Source: an uncultured Elusimicrobiales bacterium
GTDB lineage: Bacteria > Elusimicrobiota > Elusimicrobia > Elusimicrobiales > Elusimicrobiaceae
Direction: 5' to 3'
DNA length: 64,000 nucleotides
Assembly: GCA_944324645.1 (NCBI GenBank)
Contig: CALUXB010000001.1
Coordinates: 248,001 to 312,000 of the forward strand
Shown here: positions 8,236 to 17,256 of the stretch, piece after piece
Layout of the letters: each line of letters opens with the position of its first letter
Position numbering within the stretch: position 1 is the first letter of the stretch
Translations under genes and position numbers: made by a program
The notes under the pieces: model-generated
Seen by the model: only the letters and a program-made list of their open reading frames with translations
Told to the model about the DNA's origin: nothing
The model's database searches: none

Positions 8236-8772
8236 ATGGGTATATATAAAAAGGGCTTTACTCTCATAGAACTGCTGGTGGTCGTTTTAATTATTGGAGT
8301 TTTAGCGGCTATTGCTTTGCCTCAATATAAAAGAGCGGTGGAGCGTGCACAGGTTATGGCAGGCTTCCCGGCGGCCCGGGCCATTATTGATGCGATGGAC
8401 GAGTATTGGTTGGGGCACGGAGCATTTACTGGGAATTGGAGTATTATGACCATTAATCTGCCGCCAGGAGCCACGGACGAAAACGGCACGCCGCTGGAGT
8501 CACTTCCTACTTCTATGAACAAGTATCTCTACTATGATGTGGGAACGTCGGCCAAAAAACATTATCGCCTACAGAGCAACGGACGTTTGCAGTATGTGGT
8601 CTATTTAGACGAGCCGGTCTATTTGTATTTTTATTCCCGTTATGCCCAGTCGGACAGTTACAAGCCTCTGCGCGGTAAGATTACTTGTACCTATGGAAGT
8701 AATAAAGCAGAAGCCCAATGTAAGCGTCTGGGAGCGACTAAGTTGAAAAATGGGACCTATGTTTTTGAATAA
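8236..8772 (+). CDS. Type IV pilin family protein
   Basis: A 178-residue prepilin with a very short leader (MGIYKKG), cleavage site G^FTLIELLVVV and helix end IALPQYKRAVERAQ. The globular part is tyrosine-rich and ends with a cysteine pair CTYGSNKAEAQC. The ATG at 8236 follows AAAGGTAAG, the same start context as the pilin at 4150. It is a stand-alone gene behind the channel-like protein, with a strong terminator after it. A small repeat ACACAAAGTGTGTG lies 20-30 bases upstream. Confidence 0.88.
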   Translation: MGIYKKGFTLIELLVVVLIIGVLAAIALPQYKRAVERAQVMAGFPAARAIIDAMDEYWLGHGAFTGNWSIMTINLPPGATDENGTPLESLPTSMNKYLYYDVGTSAKKHYRLQSNGRLQYVVYLDEPVYLYFYSRYAQSDSYKPLRGKITCTYGSNKAEAQCKRLGATKLKNGTYVFE

Positions 8773-8829
8773 GTTGTTTTGATGGTTCCATATACTTCTT
8801 TTGTGGTGTAAAAACAGATGTAAATATAA

Positions 8830-8854
8830 AGAGGGCCCCAAGGCCCTCTTTTTT
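8830..8854 (+). terminator. Intrinsic terminator after pilin
   Basis: AGAGGGCC and GGCCCTCT pair around CCAA, followed by a run of T. Confidence 0.88.
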
Positions 8855-9117
8855 ATCAAATAAACTTAGCTGGCGGAACCGTGCGGCGTTTTATGGTATC
8901 GTAAAATTTTTTTGTTAAGCAGCGGGTTTTATCTATGTTAAAGTGTTCAGTGTGACGATATGGATGAAGATTCTTTGGCAGAATAGGGAGCTTGCAACTA
9001 TCAAAAAAGTTTATTAAAAACGTTTTGCCCTCTTACTGTATCAGAGCAAAAGAGGCTCTTGTTTTGAATCAAAAAGCTCCATATACTATAAATATATTCA
9101 GAATAAAGGATTTCACT

Positions 9118-10548
9118 ATGAAAAATTTAGTAAAAATTGCCAGTTTTTGGTTTTTATCTGTGCTGGCTATAAATGCTTTTGCTGCGCAATGGGGAGCTTT
9201 GTTGGATTACAATATGGACTCTCAGGGAAATACCGTAAAATCGCGGGTGGGAGCTAAGTACTTGCTTAGTCCTGTTTTAGAGGGTAAGCCTGTGCGTGTG
9301 CGAATGGAAGCAGGTCGTTTATCAGAGCAGAAACGGTCTGAATATGAAAAAATTATTGCGCAGAGTTATGCCAGTTGGTTTGCTTATCCGGCGGAATTAA
9401 TCCGCAAATCCGGACGTGGAGAAGAATTTTCCGATGTGTTGCCTATATTGGATAAGGGCATAGATGTGCAGTTTGTTTCAGAAAAGGATATGGCTGATAT
9501 TTTTATTGTTATCCTGCCTTTTAAAGAAGTGGAATCTATTTGTGGCAAACCGGCTATTGGTTGCTATAGTCGGGTAGGAGATGTAGCTCAAATATTTATT
9601 CCTTTTAATAAATTTGTTATGCGTACGATGACTGCCGGTAAGAGAAGTGCCCAGTTTATCGCTTTGCACGAAATAGGACATTCTTTAGGTTTTAGTGATC
9701 AATATAAACAAGGCAGAAGTCAAACTTCCCATATGATCTACAGTTCTTTGAATACTTCTAAAAGCATTATGAATGCGGCCGGGCGTTTAACTTGCGATGA
9801 TGCTGATGGAATGATTAACCTGATAGACATTACCCGGGGAACTTCCCGCGGGGGAGAATATGGTTGGCGCAGCTTATGCGCCAAGTCTGATGTGTATTAT
9901 ATAAACGGTGCGCCGGTTGGGAAATCTCCGTATAATATATTCGCTGTAGATGATGGATATACCTGGCGATTTCAACGCTATAAAGAGAATCAATTAATAT
10001 CTGAGCAGACGGTCAAGTTAAATTTGGAAGGGAAAGTTTCTCCATTTGAAATGATAGAAGGAAAAACCGTTTTAGAGAAAGACGCTGCTGGCCGGCCAGT
10101 TCATATGCGCGGTCCAAAAGGGGAGGATATTTATTATTCTTATAATTACGATAAATGTCTGCGTATGATTTTTATGGAGGATGCGCTGATAAGAGTGGAA
10201 ATAAAAGGGTTGATATATTCTGGTAAGAACAAAAAAAATGAGAAGGAAGTCCTTGTGTACTTTTTTAGCGAAGATGGCAAACTGAGCGAATTGGAATATA
10301 ATCGCCCGGCCCATAAAAAGGGCAAAGAAGGGCGTGCTGTCTATCAAAAGGATATCCAAAAGCAAGGACCCGCAGAGATGCTTGCGTTAGAATTTGACGC
10401 TAAGGGACGAATAATTAGGCGCCATATATATTCAAAGGGGAAATTAAAAACCCAGAAAATACAAAAGAATGCTTCTTTTACTTTGGGGGACCAATTAATA
10501 GATCAAAGAGTCTGGCAGCTGAAAGACTGGTATCTGCATATGTTATAA
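9118..10548 (+). CDS. Secreted metzincin-type zinc metalloprotease with C-terminal extension
   Basis: A 476-residue exported protein. Residues 1-22 form a signal peptide (VKIASFWFLSVLAINAFA, then AQW). The zinc site HEIGHSLGFSD is near residue 184, and a Met-turn candidate SIMN near residue 216 fits the metzincin clan (HExxHxxGxxH/D). The third ligand would be Asp, as in snapalysin- or matrixin-like variants. The catalytic domain is followed by about 230 residues with repeated short strands (DAAGRPVHMRGPKG, then FDAKGRIIRRHIYSKG) that recall YD/RHS-type strand repeats. The start is ATG 9118 with AAAGGA upstream; the open frame begins earlier without supporting signals. The substrate is unknown. 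A terminator follows. Confidence 0.72.
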   Translation: MKNLVKIASFWFLSVLAINAFAAQWGALLDYNMDSQGNTVKSRVGAKYLLSPVLEGKPVRVRMEAGRLSEQKRSEYEKIIAQSYASWFAYPAELIRKSGRGEEFSDVLPILDKGIDVQFVSEKDMADIFIVILPFKEVESICGKPAIGCYSRVGDVAQIFIPFNKFVMRTMTAGKRSAQFIALHEIGHSLGFSDQYKQGRSQTSHMIYSSLNTSKSIMNAAGRLTCDDADGMINLIDITRGTSRGGEYGWRSLCAKSDVYYINGAPVGKSPYNIFAVDDGYTWRFQRYKENQLISEQTVKLNLEGKVSPFEMIEGKTVLEKDAAGRPVHMRGPKGEDIYYSYNYDKCLRMIFMEDALIRVEIKGLIYSGKNKKNEKEVLVYFFSEDGKLSELEYNRPAHKKGKEGRAVYQKDIQKQGPAEMLALEFDAKGRIIRRHIYSKGKLKTQKIQKNASFTLGDQLIDQRVWQLKDWYLHML

Positions 10549-10584
10549 GGTCTTTAAGAGGGAAACGGATTAAAAGCAGCAATC

Positions 10585-10616
10585 AAGACGCTCCGGTTTT
10601 TCCGGAGCGTCTTTTG
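10585..10616 (+). terminator. Intrinsic terminator after the metalloprotease
   Basis: AAGACGCTCCGG and CCGGAGCGTCTT form a 12-base-pair stem with a five-T loop, followed by a short T run. Confidence 0.88.
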
Positions 10617-10701
10617 TAGCCTTGCTTGTGTTTAGTAATAATAAAGCCTTTGTCTATATAGATGGCTTTTTCCCTGAGAGCGCAGTTAAATTAGCCATTT
10701 A

Positions 10702-10726
10702 AAACCCGGGCTTTAAGCCCGGGTTT
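10702..10726 (-). terminator. Terminator of the rpsU-dnaG-rpoD operon
   Basis: AAACCCGGGC and GCCCGGGTTT pair around TTTAA. On the minus strand the stem is followed by TTTT just after the rpoD stop. Confidence 0.8.
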
Positions 10727-10759
10727 AGATTAAAATATCCTTCTGGCCCAGCGTTTAGA

Positions 10760-12475
10760 TTACTCTTGGTAATCTTTTAACATTTTAGTCCGGCTGGGAT
10801 GGCGTAATTTGCGGATGGCTTTGGCCTCTATTTGGCGTACGCGCTCGCGGGTTACATTGAACATTTTGCCCACTTCTTCCAACGTGCGCGGGTAGCCGGA
10901 GTCTATGCCAAAACGCAAGCTGATAATTTTGGCTTCCCGCTCAGAGAGCGTAGCCAGTACATCTGCTACCTCCTGCTTGCGCAAGAAATCTACTGCGGAG
11001 GTGGTTGGGTTGGGGCCGTTCTTATCTTCAATAAAATCTTCTAGGTTGGAGTCTTCATCCTCTCCGATAGGAGTAGATAAGGAAATCGGATCCTGCATAA
11101 TTTTAAGCACACTTTTGACCTTTTCCATAGAAAGGCGCAGCGTTTTGGAATAATCTTCCAGCGTCGGTTCCCGGCCGTGCTCCTGGCGGAATTTATTGGT
11201 CACCTTAGTAAGCTTGGAAACCAACTCTTTCATATGCACTGGAATGCGGATAGTGTTGGCTTGGTCTGCAATAGCACGGTTAATGCTTTGGCGTATCCAC
11301 CAAGTGGCATAAGTGGAAAATTTAAAACCGCGTTTATATTCAAATTTTTCCACCGCTTTCATCAGCCCCAGGCCGCCTTCTTGAATCAGGTCAGAGAGTT
11401 CCAAATTGGAATTGACGTGTTTCTTGGCAATAGACACCACTAAGCGCAGGTTGGCTTTAATGAGTTTGAGTTTGTCCTGCAAAATCATATCCTCAAAAAA
11501 CACGATACGGTCATTGAAAGATAAAAATTCTTTTTCCGTCATTGGCAAAGACTCTACCATACGGGCGTGGCGTGCACGGACCGACTCTATATTAGACAGC
11601 GCCCGCTCCAGCTCTTCCAATGTAAATTTAGTTTTTTTCTTAAAATCTTTTGCGGTAATTTTTTTATTTTTAAACGCATTGACTAATTTTTTGACTTCAT
11701 TGTAAGGGCCAAAATAATTATCAAAACGTTCCATATCGCCGCGGGTTTCATTCAAGCGGTCCGCCAAGTTTTTGATTTTATTCGTCAAACGTTTGATTTT
11801 GTTTTGGTTTAAATTGAGTTTAATAATGCGCGCCACTACTTCTTTTTGTTTGGCTTCCAAGAGCTCTATGTGGTGGTTGCGCTTTTTGTCTGACAAATTC
11901 CCTTCGCGCAGTTCTTTCATCAGTTTGGTGATTTCCTGCTCCCTCTTGCCAATAAATTGCGCCGCTTCTTTGAGCTTTTTGCGCATATTGTTTAATTCGC
12001 GCGTGGTGCGTTTTCCGCGGGGCATCAGCTCTTTGGTGGTCATTTCTTCCTGGTCCACCAATTCTTCCCAGTTGCAGATTTCACGCATTGTAATCGGCGA
12101 TTCTAACACCAGCTTGCGCAGCTCTTTTTCGCGTTCGCGGATATTGCGCGCCAACGTAATTTCTTCGTCGCGGGTTAAGAGGGGCACTTTGCCCATTTCG
12201 GAAAGGTACATACGGATAGAGTTGGAAATATCCGGGTTGGATGCGGCCCATTCATCGGTATAGACTTCTTTGTCTGCCAAAGAAGCGGCCTTTATTTTTT
12301 TCTCGTCCACCACCTGGATACCCATATCTTCCAGCGTGCCCATCAGTCCGTCAATATCTTCGGCACTCATAGAATTGGACGTAAGTGAGCGGTTAATCTC
12401 ATCTAGAGAGAGCATTCCGCTCTCTTTTCCCGCTTCTACCAACTCTTTTAAAGCTTTATTTCCCGAATTTGCCAT
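10760..12475 (-). CDS. rpoD: Primary RNA polymerase sigma factor (sigma-70)
   Basis: The housekeeping sigma factor. The 571-residue protein has region 1.1 near the N-terminus, region 1.2 ([20 protein letters not shown]) near residue 87, a charged non-conserved insert around residues 150-290, the region 2 core ([12 protein letters not shown], then [15 protein letters not shown] and [13 protein letters not shown]), and region 4 with the helix-turn-helix [20 protein letters not shown]. Region 2.4 and 4.2 residues look standard, which fits the TATAAT-like boxes seen across the window. It lies 21 bases after dnaG in the macromolecular synthesis operon. Confidence 0.96.
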   Translation of the reverse strand: MANSGNKALKELVEAGKESGMLSLDEINRSLTSNSMSAEDIDGLMGTLEDMGIQVVDEKKIKAASLADKEVYTDEWAASNPDISNSIRMYLSEMGKVPLLTRDEEITLARNIREREKELRKLVLESPITMREICNWEELVDQEEMTTKELMPRGKRTTRELNNMRKKLKEAAQFIGKREQEITKLMKELREGNLSDKKRNHHIELLEAKQKEVVARIIKLNLNQNKIKRLTNKIKNLADRLNETRGDMERFDNYFGPYNEVKKLVNAFKNKKITAKDFKKKTKFTLEELERALSNIESVRARHARMVESLPMTEKEFLSFNDRIVFFEDMILQDKLKLIKANLRLVVSIAKKHVNSNLELSDLIQEGGLGLMKAVEKFEYKRGFKFSTYATWWIRQSINRAIADQANTIRIPVHMKELVSKLTKVTNKFRQEHGREPTLEDYSKTLRLSMEKVKSVLKIMQDPISLSTPIGEDEDSNLEDFIEDKNGPNPTTSAVDFLRKQEVADVLATLSEREAKIISLRFGIDSGYPRTLEEVGKMFNVTRERVRQIEAKAIRKLRHPSRTKMLKDYQE

Positions 12476-12496
12476 TTGTCTAGTACCTCTTTTCCG

Positions 12497-14257
12497 CTAA
12501 TTTTTTAATTTGTTTTGTAATTGTGTCATCCGCTGCAGCAGCTCTGCCGGCACTTGCCCCGCTGCCGCAGTTTTTATTTGCTGGCGCAAAGCCGCCAGCT
12601 GGCGCTGCAGTGCTTCTTTCTCTATGGCCTTTTGGCAGGAAGTTATGTCCCGCTGTGCCTGAAAATCTTTCGGCAATTCTGTCATACAAAGACGAATGGC
12701 CAGTTTTGCTTGTTGCGGTGCTGCGGCGCATACCCGGTCCGTAAATCCTTGCGGTGTCGGGTTTTCTGCCGCGGCATTACATACTGCTTTTAATAATTCT
12801 CCCAAAGCCCGACTGTCAAATTGGGCCGCCAATTCTTCGCACCCGGCCGCATATTGCGGAAAGCGCAATAGCCAAGCCACCAAATTTTCTTCCGCCGCGT
12901 GGAAGTGTTCCGCCGGCTGCGGCTGGCCTTTCTGGAGGGCGGATGTGGCCTGAAAACGCTGTTGGAAACGCGCCGCCGCCTGCTCTCTGCCGCGCAAACG
13001 CTCCAGCACCAACGCTTCATCTACGCCCGTTTGTTCTGCCACATATTTGACCCATTCCCGCCGTACAATCGGGTCGGGTTGTTTGAGCAAAGTTTCAGTC
13101 AGCTCATTAATGACTGCCGTTTTGGCCTGCGGCTGCAACGGGTGCGGGTATAAATCCAGCTGCAAACGCGTATGAAACTCTATTAAGTCCTGGGCGTTAT
13201 TGAGTATGGATTCAAATTGTTCTTTGCCATATTTGGCAATATACTCATCAGGGTCTAACCCGTCAGATAAAGAGGCCACCTTGACAAACAGTCCCTGCTC
13301 TATTAGTACCAGCGCTCCACGCAGCGCCGCTTTGATGCCGGCGGCGTCCGGGTCAAACAATACGACGGCATTGTCTGAATAGCGCTTGAGCAGTTTGCCG
13401 TGTTCCGCCGTCAAACTGGTGCCCAGCGGGGCTACGGCGTTTTCAAATCCGGCCTGGTGGCAGGCAATTACGTCCATATATCCTTCCAACAAGACGGCGC
13501 GCCCGGCTTTGCGTATAGCGGGGCCTGCAAAATTAATGCCGTAGAGCACTTGGCTTTTATTAAAGAGCAACGTTTCGGGGGAGTTTAGATATTTCGGCTC
13601 TCCCTGTGCCAAAATGCGCCCGCCAAACCCCACCGTTTCGCCGCGCTGGTTGATGATTGGAAATATCAGCCTTCCGCGGAAATAGTCGCGCGGCCCATAC
13701 GAAGTCTGCACGCACAGACCGGCTTCTTTAAGCTGCTGCGGCGTATAATGGGCGGCTTGGGCCTCTTTGCACAGCCCGACGGCGTCGTTTTTGGCAAAGC
13801 CCAGCTCAAATTTTTGTACGGTTTCTTTGGTCAGGCCGCGGGTTTTAACGTAATTGCGCGCAAATTCTCCGCCGGCTTCCATCAAGTTTTTATGATAGAA
13901 TCTTTTCGCCCACTCCAGCGTTTTGCGGGCATTGATGCGCTGCTGTTCCGCAGCGGAAAACCCGCCTTGCGGTTTATATTCCACACCGGTCAGTTCGGCC
14001 AGTTTGCGTACTGCTTCGTTAAAAGTCAAATTTTCAATTTTCATCAGGAAGTCAAACACGTCCCCACCTTCCTGACAGCCAAAACAGTAATACAGGCCCT
14101 TTTCTCCGTCCACGGAAAAAGAAGGGGTTTTCTCTTTATGAAACGGGCAGCAGGCTTTCCAAGTTTTGCCGGTCTTTTTCAAATGCGGCACATACTGGCG
14201 CACAAACTCCACAATGTCCAGGCGCTGTTTGATTTTCTCAGCCAGATTTTCCTGCAT
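12497..14257 (-). CDS. dnaG: DNA primase
   Basis: Synthesises RNA primers at the replication fork. The 586-residue protein has the N-terminal CHC2 zinc finger (CCPFHKEKTPSF, then YYCFGC), the RNA polymerase core, a Toprim domain (LLEGYMDVIACHQAGF, then LFDPDAAG) around residues 255-315, and a less conserved C-terminal helicase-interaction region rich in Ala and Gln. The length is typical. It lies between rpsU and rpoD, as in the classical operon that links ribosome, replication and transcription. Confidence 0.96.
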   Translation of the reverse strand: MQENLAEKIKQRLDIVEFVRQYVPHLKKTGKTWKACCPFHKEKTPSFSVDGEKGLYYCFGCQEGGDVFDFLMKIENLTFNEAVRKLAELTGVEYKPQGGFSAAEQQRINARKTLEWAKRFYHKNLMEAGGEFARNYVKTRGLTKETVQKFELGFAKNDAVGLCKEAQAAHYTPQQLKEAGLCVQTSYGPRDYFRGRLIFPIINQRGETVGFGGRILAQGEPKYLNSPETLLFNKSQVLYGINFAGPAIRKAGRAVLLEGYMDVIACHQAGFENAVAPLGTSLTAEHGKLLKRYSDNAVVLFDPDAAGIKAALRGALVLIEQGLFVKVASLSDGLDPDEYIAKYGKEQFESILNNAQDLIEFHTRLQLDLYPHPLQPQAKTAVINELTETLLKQPDPIVRREWVKYVAEQTGVDEALVLERLRGREQAAARFQQRFQATSALQKGQPQPAEHFHAAEENLVAWLLRFPQYAAGCEELAAQFDSRALGELLKAVCNAAAENPTPQGFTDRVCAAAPQQAKLAIRLCMTELPKDFQAQRDITSCQKAIEKEALQRQLAALRQQIKTAAAGQVPAELLQRMTQLQNKLKN

Positions 14258-14321
14258 AATAGTCCCGTTTTACCGTCGGTAATCCGTACGCGCGTATGCG
14301 CCCGCGCGCACAGAGCAAAGA

Positions 14322-14357
14322 AGGCAATAGCCCCCGGTTCCCCGTGGACTATTGCCT
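14322..14357 (-). promoter_or_regulatory. Hairpin between rpsU and dnaG
   Basis: AGGCAATAG (14322-14330) and CTATTGCCT (14349-14357) form a 9-base-pair stem with an 18-base, GC-rich centre that can pair further. On the minus strand it is followed by TTCTTT. In E. coli an intercistronic terminator lies at this place in the operon, so this could be a partial terminator or processing site that keeps S21 in excess over primase. Confidence 0.5.
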
Positions 14358-14372
14358 GAAAAACTGCTTGTA

Positions 14373-14582
14373 TTAATAGCGCCGGCGTTTGGTGCGGCGG
14401 GCGCGTCTTTGCGCTTCCTGCGATTTGATTTTGCGCTTCACGCTGGGCGGCATATAGGTCTCGCGGCGTTTGATTTCCTTGAGAATGCCGTTCTTTTCGC
14501 ATTCGCGTTTGAAGCGTTTGAGCGCTTCTTCCAGGTGTTCAGCGTCTCTGACTTTCACAAAAACCATTAACTTTTTCACCAC
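14373..14582 (-). CDS. rpsU: 30S ribosomal protein bS21
   Basis: A 69-residue basic ribosomal protein (VKVRDAEHLEEALKRFKREC, then an arginine/lysine-rich tail ARRTKRRRY). It has normal length and the conserved position at the head of rpsU-dnaG-rpoD. GGTGG lies a few bases before the ATG at 14582, and a minus-strand TATAAT is at 14614-14619, so this gene has a conventional leader, unlike many others here. Confidence 0.95.
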   Translation of the reverse strand: MVKKLMVFVKVRDAEHLEEALKRFKRECEKNGILKEIKRRETYMPPSVKRKIKSQEAQRRARRTKRRRY

Positions 14583-14824
14583 CTTCTGTTACCAGCAAAA
14601 AATCAGTACATATATTATATAAAACTTTCCGCTTTTTGTGAAAAGGGCTTTTTTGCGTGGAAAGAAAGGGAAGGCGAGAATGTGGCTCCTAAGGGTGGTA
14701 GTAGCGTCTGAATATGGCGGCTAGGAGTAGTTTAGACGCTGTCCGGGCGGGCCGGCGGAAAGCAGCCAACCGACAAAAAATTATACCCAAAGCAAGATGT
14801 TTGGAGCAGAAAAATTAGAGGGGC
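14583..14824. other. Intergenic region with the rpsU promoter and an inverted repeat
   Basis: Contains the rpsU -10 (TATAAT, minus strand, 14614-14619) and a 7-base inverted repeat AGCGTCT (14703-14709) / AGACGCT (14734-14740) of unknown role. I see no coding frame with good start signals. Confidence 0.5.
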
Positions 14825-14880
14825 TTGTATTGTTTTTTTTTTTTGATAAATTTTATCGGGAGATAAAATTTATCAAAAAA
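14825..14880 (+). promoter_or_regulatory. T12 promoter with overlapping palindrome, variant with leader
   Basis: TTGTAT (14825-14830), a 16-base spacer with twelve T (14833-14844), TAAATT (14847-14852). The palindrome is the longest of the four: six T plus GATAAATTTTATC against GATAAAATTTATC plus six A, with a GGGA centre. No start codon lies in the centre; instead GGAG follows the palindrome and the pilin starts with GTG at 14891. Confidence 0.68.
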
Positions 14881-14890
14881 GGAGCCGGCT

Positions 14891-15391
14891 GTGAAAAAAC
14901 GTTTTAAAGGGAATTTGGGCGGGTTTACGCTTATAGAGCTTTTGGTGGTGGTGTTGATAATAGGCATTTTGGCCGCTATTGCTTTGCCGCAATATGAAGT
15001 GACGGTATTGAAAGCTAAAATGGCCACCGTTTTACCAATGATGAAGGCTATTAAAGATGCTAACGAACGCTATTATATGGCCAATGGGTCTTATTCGGAT
15101 GACTTGTCTGTTTTGGATGTAGAGTTACCCGAAGGGAAAACGAATAGTATTGTTTCAGGGCATATCTTGTACGAAAATGGAACATATATAGATAATATAA
15201 CAGATGGTTCAGTAGGGGGAGATGTGATAGGGGGACTATCTGGAGCAAATAAAAGTTGTTATATCCGTATGTTTTATGATCACTCTTCCAGTCCAGGCGT
15301 TATTACTTGCGGAGATGGGAATATTCCAAATTATCATCCTAGTGCCAGCCATCCTAAGTGTGCGCAAATTTGCAAAAGTATGGGCTATTAA
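14891..15391 (+). CDS. Type IV pilin family protein
   Basis: A 166-residue prepilin with leader VKKRFKGNLGG, cleavage site G^FTLIELLVVV, and helix end IALPQYEVTVLKAK. The globular domain ends in a cysteine-rich tail (CYIRMFYD, TCGDGN, KCAQICKSMGY). The start is GTG 14891 with GGAG seven bases upstream; an in-frame stop at 14864-14866 excludes an upstream start. It belongs to the group with the T12 palindrome, but it is the only one with a ribosome binding site. A strong terminator follows. Confidence 0.88.
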   Translation: MKKRFKGNLGGFTLIELLVVVLIIGILAAIALPQYEVTVLKAKMATVLPMMKAIKDANERYYMANGSYSDDLSVLDVELPEGKTNSIVSGHILYENGTYIDNITDGSVGGDVIGGLSGANKSCYIRMFYDHSSSPGVITCGDGNIPNYHPSASHPKCAQICKSMGY

Positions 15392-15402
15392 CCTGTATTT
15401 TA

Positions 15403-15429
15403 AAAAACCCCGCTTAAAGCGGGGTTTTT
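15403..15429 (+). terminator. Intrinsic terminator after pilin (works on both strands)
   Basis: AAAAACCCCGC and GCGGGGTTTTT pair around TTAAA. The stem has T runs in both orientations, so it may also end the proS operon transcript. Confidence 0.88.
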
Positions 15430-15477
15430 GCTAGATATTTTATCTGCCTTAGAACAAAGTTCAACACAGAGAAAGAA

Positions 15478-17196
15478 CTATTTTTTCAGCTCTGCTACAA
15501 AAGCGTCTGCGGCAGAGAGGTCTTTGCGCACGGCGTCTTTGTCGGCGCGGCGTTTATATTCAAACTGCCCGTCTTTGACGGTGCGGCTGCTGATGACGAT
15601 GCGGTGCGGCAGGCCCATTAAATCGGCGTCTTTAAACTTGACGCCCGGGCGTTCGTCGCGCTCATCCATCAGCACACTCAGCCCCGCTGCTTCCAGTTTG
15701 GCGCACAGTTCGTCTGCGGCTTTTTTGACCTCGGGGTTGGTGTCATAATCAATGGCGATTAAAGACACATCAAACGGGGCAATCGGCTCAGGCCAGATAA
15801 TGCCGTTGTCATCGTGGCTTTGTTCTATGGCGGCCGCCACTACGCGGCTGATGCCAATGCCGTAGCAGCCCATAATAAACGGGTTGGCCTTTTGTTTCTC
15901 GTCCAAAAATTCGGCTTTCATCGCTGCGGAATATTTGGTGCCCAGTTTGAAAATGTGGCCCACTTCTATGCCGCGGGTAAAGTTAAACTTGGCGCCGCAT
16001 TTGGCGCAGCAGTCACCCTCAGAGGCGATTTTGAGGTCGCAGTAAGCGTCCACTTCAATATCGCGCGAGGGGTTGACGTTGATGACGTGCACGTCGGTTT
16101 CATTGCCGCCGGCTACGCCGTTGACTACGCCTTTGACGTAATTGTCGGCAAAAATTTTGATTTTGGGGTTTCTTGCTTTTAAACCTTGCGGCCCAGCAAA
16201 ACCCACCGGGGAACCCGTAACCTGCGTATAGACTTCTTCGCTGGCTTTTTCCAGCTCGGTGCATTTGAGCAAAGCGCGCAGCTTGGGTTCGTTGAGTTCG
16301 TGGTCTCCGCGCACCAAAGCCACCACCGGCTCTCCGTCTGCAGTGAACACCAAAAGCTTAATCAGCTTGTCTGTGCCGACGTTTAACATTTTGGCCACAT
16401 CTTCTACCGTATAGGCTTTGGGGGTGGGGCGTTTTTCCATCGGTTTAAAGTCAGCTTCGTTGATGGTAAAAGCAGGTGCTTTGACGGCGGCCTTTTCCGT
16501 ATTGGCGGCGTAGCCGCAGGCGGGGCAGTCTGCAATAGCGTCTTCGCCGTTGTCTGCCAGCACCATAAACTCGTGCGAAAAATTGCCGCCGATGGCGCCG
16601 GTGTCTGCTTCTACGGCTTTAAATTTAAAGCCGCAGCGCGTAAATACGCGGGTGTAGGCGTCATACATACGCTGGTACCAGTCGGTGGCTTGCTCGTCGG
16701 TGGCGCAGAAAGAATAAGCGTCTTTCATATAAAATTCGCGCGCACGCATAACGCCAAAGCGCGGGCGGATTTCATCGCGGAATTTGGTGCCGAATTGATA
16801 GAGGCACACCGGCAGCTGTTTATAAGAAGAAATGTCTTTGCGGGCCAAATCAGTAATGACTTCTTCGGCGGTGGGGGATACGCAAAATTCAGCTTTTTTT
16901 CGGTCCTCTATTTTCAGCAGCTGGTCGCCAAAGTGTTCCCAGCGGCCCGTTTCCTGCCACAGCTCTTTGGGCTGCACCACCGGCAGCCACACTTCGCACG
17001 CACCGGCACGGTCCATTTCTTCGCGCACGATGTTTTCTACTTTTTTAAGCACTTTTAAGCCCAGCGGCAGCCATTCATACAGCCCGCTGCCCAGCTTGCG
17101 GATCAGCCCGGCGCGTATCATCAGTTTGGCAGACAAATTGTCTGCGTCTTTGGGGGCTTCTTTTAAAGTGGGTACGTAATAGTTGGATAATTTCAT
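15478..17196 (-). CDS. proS: Prolyl-tRNA synthetase (bacterial type with editing domain)
   Basis: Charges tRNA-Pro. The class II enzyme is 572 residues from the chosen start MKLSNYYVPT. Motif 2 and 3 regions are present (REFYMKDAYSF near residue 155; GCYGIGISRVVAAAIEQ near residue 430), with the INS editing domain between them and the anticodon-binding domain at the C-terminus (VLMDERDERPGVKFKDADL). The longer open frame to 17238 is not used in my call because AAAGGA is placed six bases before the ATG at 17196. It is the last gene of cdsA-dxr-rseP-ispG-proS. Confidence 0.95.
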   Translation of the reverse strand: MKLSNYYVPTLKEAPKDADNLSAKLMIRAGLIRKLGSGLYEWLPLGLKVLKKVENIVREEMDRAGACEVWLPVVQPKELWQETGRWEHFGDQLLKIEDRKKAEFCVSPTAEEVITDLARKDISSYKQLPVCLYQFGTKFRDEIRPRFGVMRAREFYMKDAYSFCATDEQATDWYQRMYDAYTRVFTRCGFKFKAVEADTGAIGGNFSHEFMVLADNGEDAIADCPACGYAANTEKAAVKAPAFTINEADFKPMEKRPTPKAYTVEDVAKMLNVGTDKLIKLLVFTADGEPVVALVRGDHELNEPKLRALLKCTELEKASEEVYTQVTGSPVGFAGPQGLKARNPKIKIFADNYVKGVVNGVAGGNETDVHVINVNPSRDIEVDAYCDLKIASEGDCCAKCGAKFNFTRGIEVGHIFKLGTKYSAAMKAEFLDEKQKANPFIMGCYGIGISRVVAAAIEQSHDDNGIIWPEPIAPFDVSLIAIDYDTNPEVKKAADELCAKLEAAGLSVLMDERDERPGVKFKDADLMGLPHRIVISSRTVKDGQFEYKRRADKDAVRKDLSAADAFVAELKK

Positions 17197-17256
17197 TTTC
17201 ATTCCTTTGAGCGGCACTGCGCTTGCTCTGCGGCTCATATAGAGCCGCGGGGAGAG

